Source: Limnohabitans sp. Rim47
GTDB lineage: Bacteria > Pseudomonadota > Gammaproteobacteria > Burkholderiales > Burkholderiaceae_C
Reading direction: 5' to 3'
Assembly (NCBI RefSeq): GCF_001517545.1
Contig: NZ_FBYA01000001.1
Location: 125,181-189,180 of the forward strand
Length of the DNA: 64,000 nt
Positions 61,058 through 64,000 of this stretch are shown piece by piece. Numbering within the stretch: the first letter of the stretch is position 1; every line of letters starts with the position of its first letter. The notes under the pieces were generated by a model that worked only from the letters and a program-made list of their open reading frames with translations, was not told the origin of the DNA and did not search any database. The position numbers and the translations under genes are program-made.

Positions 61058-61672
61058 TCAGCCTGGCAAGCTGTCCATAAAGCTCTGCCGCTGCGACAGT
61101 TTGTCGTGCAGCTTGTGCAGGTTCGGGTAAGGCGTGCGCCAATCGATTTGTGGAAATCGGAAATCCAGATAAGCCACGGCGCAGCCTACAGCGATGTCAG
61201 AAAGACTCAGGTGAATGCCCGAGCAAAACGCTTTCTCGCCCAGACCATGGCTCATGGCCTGCAAGGCGTGCTGTATTTTGTCCAGTTGGCGGTCAATCCA
61301 GGCTTGGCTGCGTTCGCTGTCTTTGCGGTCGGGCCAGACGGTTTCCATGCGGGCCAGCAAAGCGGCATCCAACAGGCCATCGGCCAAGGCCTCCCAGGTT
61401 TTGACTTCAGCGCGTTCACGGCCTCCGGTGGGAATCAGCTTGCCCACGGGCGACAAAGTGTCCAGATATTCCACGATGACGCGCGAATCAAAAACCGCCT
61501 CGCCCCCCTCCATGACCAAACAAGGCACCTTGCCAAGCGGGTTGGACGCGTGGATGTGGGTGGTGTTGGACCAAACGTCTTCCGTCACAAACTGGTAGTC
61601 GAGTTTTTTCTCGGCCATGACGATGCGCACCTTGCGGACATAGGGACTGGTGACGGAGCCGATGATTTTCAT
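61058..61672 (-). CDS. Glutathione S-transferase family protein
   Basis: 204 residues. The thioredoxin-like N-terminal domain has GSVTSPYVRKVRIVMAEKKL and the glutathione-contact NPLGKVPCLVMEGGEAVFDS. The all-helical C-terminal domain ends LSDIAVGCAVAYLDFRFPQI. The ATG at 61672 is chosen from MKIIGSVTSPY; a longer frame is not conserved. Convergent with the NTF2 gene and divergent from purB. Whether it shares control with the stress operon is not evident. Confidence 0.92.
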   Translation of the reverse strand: MKIIGSVTSPYVRKVRIVMAEKKLDYQFVTEDVWSNTTHIHASNPLGKVPCLVMEGGEAVFDSRVIVEYLDTLSPVGKLIPTGGRERAEVKTWEALADGLLDAALLARMETVWPDRKDSERSQAWIDRQLDKIQHALQAMSHGLGEKAFCSGIHLSLSDIAVGCAVAYLDFRFPQIDWRTPYPNLHKLHDKLSQRQSFMDSLPG

Positions 61673-61791
61673 GTTGAGGGAAGTCTGAGCAGAATGGCTG
61701 TCGATTCTAGAGGGTTCAGTTGTGCTCCCCCTGACAAGCCTGTGGATACCCGTGGACCGGGCATGGCAGCGCTGGGAATTACAATCAAAGG

Positions 61792-63192
61792 ATGAATTTC
61801 TCACCTATTTCCGCTCTCTCGCCGCTGGATGGCCGTTACGCCAGCAAACTCAACGCCCTGCGTCCTCTGATGAGCGAGCAAGGCTATATGCACCGCCGCG
61901 TGCAGGTCGAGATCGCTTGGTTCATTGCCTTGTCCGATGCCGGGTTTGCAGAATTCAAACCCTTGTCGCCAGGCGCACGCAGCTACCTGACAGCACTGGT
62001 GAAGAACTTTTCTGAGGCCGATGCTGTGGCCATCAAAGAGTTTGAAAAGGTCACCAATCACGACGTGAAGGCCGTGGAGTACTGGATCAAATCCAAGTTC
62101 AAAGACCGCCCTGAGTTGGAGCATGTGGGCGAGTTTGTGCACTTTGCCTGCACCAGCGAAGACATCAACAACACCAGCCACGCTTTGCAAATCAAGGGTG
62201 CCCGCGCCCAAGTGATCTTGCCCGGTCTGGACGGTTTGATCACCAAGCTGCGCGAGATGGCGCACACCTTTGCCGAGGTGCCCATGCTCAGCCGCACCCA
62301 CGGCCAGACCGCCAGCCCCACCACCGTGGGCAAGGAAATGGCCAACGTGGTGATGCGTCTGAACGGTTGCCGCGAGAAGATCGCTGCCGTCAAGCTCATG
62401 GGCAAGATGAATGGCGCTGTAGGCAACTACAACGCGCACCTGTCGGCTTGGCCCGATTTTGATTGGGAAGCCTTTGCCAAGCGCGTGGTCGAAACCCCCG
62501 AGCTGAGCGAAACCCAAAGCAGCCAATGGGGCTTGGGCCTGACCTTTCAGCCCTACAGCATTCAAATCGAGCCGCACGACTACATGGCCGAGTTGTTCGA
62601 TGCCGTGGCGCGCACCAACACCATCTTGATCGATTTGTCGCGCGACATCTGGGGTTATGTGAGCCTGGGTTATTTCAAGCAGCGCTTGAAGGCCGGTGAG
62701 ATCGGTTCGTCCACCATGCCGCACAAAGTCAACCCGATCGACTTTGAAAACGCCGAAGGCAATCTGGGCCTGGCCAATGCCGTGCTCAAGCACCTGAGCG
62801 AAAAATTGCCCATCAGCCGCTGGCAGCGTGACCTGACCGATTCGACCGTGCTGCGCAACATGGGCGTGGGCCTGGGCTACACCGCGCTGGCCTATGCCTC
62901 GCTGATGACCGGTTTGAACAAGTTGGAGTTGAACGAAGAAGCGCTGGCCGCTGACTTGGACGCCGCTTGGGAAGTGCTGGCCGAGCCCATTCAAACCGTG
63001 ATGCGCCGCTATGGCGTGCAAGGCGCTTACGAAAAGCTCAAGGAAGTCACGCGAGGCAAGACCGTCACCGCCGCCGATTTGCATGGTCTGATTCAGGGCC
63101 TGGAGATCCCGCAAGCCGACAAGGACCGTCTGCTGGCCATGACGCCGGGCAGCTACATCGGTAAGGCCGCTGAGCTGGCCCGCCGGGTCTGA
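61792..63192 (+). CDS. purB: Adenylosuccinate lyase
   Basis: Purine biosynthesis enzyme that splits SAICAR and adenylosuccinate to release fumarate. 466 residues. Signatures: SALSPLDGRYASK start, HFACTSEDINNTSHAL, SRTHGQTASPTTVGKE, and the fumarase/lyase loop GSSTMPHKVNPIDFENAEGN. The AAAGG ribosome element directly abuts the ATG; a weaker GGGA lies further upstream. A downstream YaeQ gene follows after 9 bp. Confidence 0.96.
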   Translation: MNFSPISALSPLDGRYASKLNALRPLMSEQGYMHRRVQVEIAWFIALSDAGFAEFKPLSPGARSYLTALVKNFSEADAVAIKEFEKVTNHDVKAVEYWIKSKFKDRPELEHVGEFVHFACTSEDINNTSHALQIKGARAQVILPGLDGLITKLREMAHTFAEVPMLSRTHGQTASPTTVGKEMANVVMRLNGCREKIAAVKLMGKMNGAVGNYNAHLSAWPDFDWEAFAKRVVETPELSETQSSQWGLGLTFQPYSIQIEPHDYMAELFDAVARTNTILIDLSRDIWGYVSLGYFKQRLKAGEIGSSTMPHKVNPIDFENAEGNLGLANAVLKHLSEKLPISRWQRDLTDSTVLRNMGVGLGYTALAYASLMTGLNKLELNEEALAADLDAAWEVLAEPIQTVMRRYGVQGAYEKLKEVTRGKTVTAADLHGLIQGLEIPQADKDRLLAMTPGSYIGKAAELARRV

Positions 63193-63201
63193 TGGGTTCA
63201 C

Positions 63202-63762
63202 ATGGCCCTCAAATCCACCATCTACAAAGCCAACTTGTCGATCGCTGACATCGATCACAGCTGTTACGAAGACCACCAACTCACCTTGGCCCGCCACCCC
63301 AGCGAGACCGACGAGCGCATGATGATCCGCCTGCTGGCGCTGGCCATCAACGCCTACAAATTGCAGGCGGTGTGCAAGGGCGATGGCAAGCTGGCCTTTG
63401 GCGCGGGCCTGTCTGATCCGGACGACCCGGATTGCAGCTTGCGCGACTTCACGGGCCGCACGCGCGTGTGGATCGAAGTCGGCCAGCCCGAAGACAAGCC
63501 CATCATGAAAGCCTGCCAAAAGGCCGATGAAGTGCTGTTGTATTGCTTCAACCACGCGGCTGAAGTCTGGTGGAAGGGCATCGAGACCAAGCTCACTCGC
63601 TTGGACAAGCTGCAAGTTTGGCGTGTGCCGACCGAGGGCTCACAAGAGCTGGCCAAACTGGCCGAGCGCAGCATGCAATTGCAAGCCACGGTGCAAGAAG
63701 GTTCTGTCACCTTCAGCAGCGACAAAGGCAGCGTGCACATTGAGTTGATTCGCTGGAAGTAA
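63202..63762 (+). CDS. YaeQ family protein
   Basis: 186 residues with the family start KSTIYKANLSIADIDHSCYE, then LARHPSETDERMMIRLLALA, FTGRTRVWIEVGQPEDK and VTFSSDKGSVHIE. YaeQ proteins have a PD-(D/E)XK nuclease-like fold; the biological role is unclear. Probably co-transcribed with purB. Confidence 0.93.
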   Translation: MALKSTIYKANLSIADIDHSCYEDHQLTLARHPSETDERMMIRLLALAINAYKLQAVCKGDGKLAFGAGLSDPDDPDCSLRDFTGRTRVWIEVGQPEDKPIMKACQKADEVLLYCFNHAAEVWWKGIETKLTRLDKLQVWRVPTEGSQELAKLAERSMQLQATVQEGSVTFSSDKGSVHIELIRWK

Positions 63763-63766
63763 AACC

Positions 63767-63790
63767 GGCCGCGTGCTGGCCACGCGGTCC
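63767..63790. terminator. Hairpin after yaeQ-type gene
   Basis: Stem CCGCGTG/CACGCGG with loop CTGGC, extended by a wobble and a GC pair. It lies between convergent genes, without a U-tract, so its strength is uncertain. Confidence 0.45.
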
Positions 63791-63833
63791 ATGCGGGTGC
63801 TGTGCCTTGGCCAGTACGAGTCGAGGTTTCGAC

Positions 63834-63998
63834 CTACAAATCCAGCTTGGTTTGTGCCTCTGCGGCTGCCTTGGCCCATTGCCGTTCTTCGGCAGCCCGC
63901 TCGGCATATCTGTTGAAGCGCCACGAGGTGCCATCGGCTGTGATGCGCTGCCAGATGCCGCGTTTCTCACCGGGTGTCATTTCTATCCACAACTGCAC
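63834..63998 (-). CDS. 3' end of an unidentified minus-strand ORF, cut by the window edge
   Basis: An open minus-strand frame runs from the window edge to a TAG at 63834, giving at least 54 residues. It includes MTPGEKRGIWQRITADGTSW and a charged, alanine-rich tail ending AQTKLDL. An internal ATG would allow a complete protein of 48 residues. I do not recognise the family. It is convergent with the YaeQ gene. Confidence 0.4.
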   Translation of the reverse strand: MQLWIEMTPGEKRGIWQRITADGTSWRFNRYAERAAEERQWAKAAAEAQTKLDL

Positions 63999-64000
63999 TT

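Noticed and set aside
61801..63615. Long minus-strand open frame (604 codons) opposite purB and the YaeQ gene
   Set aside because: It spans two well-supported plus-strand genes and has no motifs of its own.

Overview
The window is 64 kb of GC-rich, gene-dense chromosome with almost no spare DNA. Gene content, family types and the canonical ParB site TGTTTCACGTGAAACA point to a betaproteobacterium of the Burkholderiales, most like Comamonadaceae (Limnohabitans or Rhodoferax type). This placement is inference from family recognition; no database was searched. I saw no tRNA, rRNA, CRISPR array, prophage or complete insertion sequence.

Layout. 1-9340: glycolate oxidase glcE (5' cut by the window edge) and glcF; a DUF4143 AAA ATPase that seems to have landed beside a decayed GlxA-type regulator and a beheaded cysteine hydrolase; acetoacetyl-CoA synthetase; a small secreted protein; a PduO-type cobalamin adenosyltransferase; a D-lactate dehydrogenase. 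9350-12850: two adjacent, translationally coupled hybrid histidine kinases of identical length. 12860-19260: the chromosome partition and tRNA modification block parB, RBBP9-like hydrolase, parA, two LysE exporters, rsmG, mnmG, with three perfect parS sites and one degenerate site in and beside rsmG/mnmG. This suggests the replication origin is not far away. 19540-25040: glutamate dehydrogenase, an Lrp regulator and a divergent fused indolepyruvate:ferredoxin oxidoreductase.

25040-29100: an intergenic repeat, minE-minD-minC, an AT-rich gap with a cluster of DnaA-box-like sites, two membrane proteins (DUF2788, DUF2189) and a Spy-like periplasmic protein. 29200-31930: a copper set (DUF2892, CopZ-like chaperone, divergent CopA ATPase). 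32080-34640: hemerythrin, old yellow enzyme, class II aldolase. 34850-43920 (minus): an envelope-themed run YhdP, PAS histidine kinase, FixJ-type regulator, NlpC/P60, MltA, YkgJ, largely joined by 4-bp stop/start overlaps. 43950-50980: glnE and an RND efflux adaptor/pump pair.

51100-61000: the most interesting part. A PhrB-type (iron-sulfur) photolyase and DUF2256 are read leftward. From the same short divergent promoter region a nine-gene run is read rightward: exported glutathione peroxidase, COG2907 flavoprotein, DUF1365, Cfa-like methyltransferase, chalcone-isomerase-fold protein, GPH-type MFS transporter with a His/Asp repeat loop, DUF3833 lipoprotein, SDR and an NTF2-fold protein. Most junctions overlap by 1-4 bp. 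The composition matches the photooxidative (sigmaE/ChrR-type) membrane-lipid loci known from other proteobacteria, with additions and unusual in-frame tandem repeats. 61050-64000: a GST, purB, YaeQ and the 3' end of a minus-strand ORF.

Nothing here is certain to be a new system. The photooxidative lipid operon and the two-component system embedded in the envelope run are the best candidates for undescribed biology.
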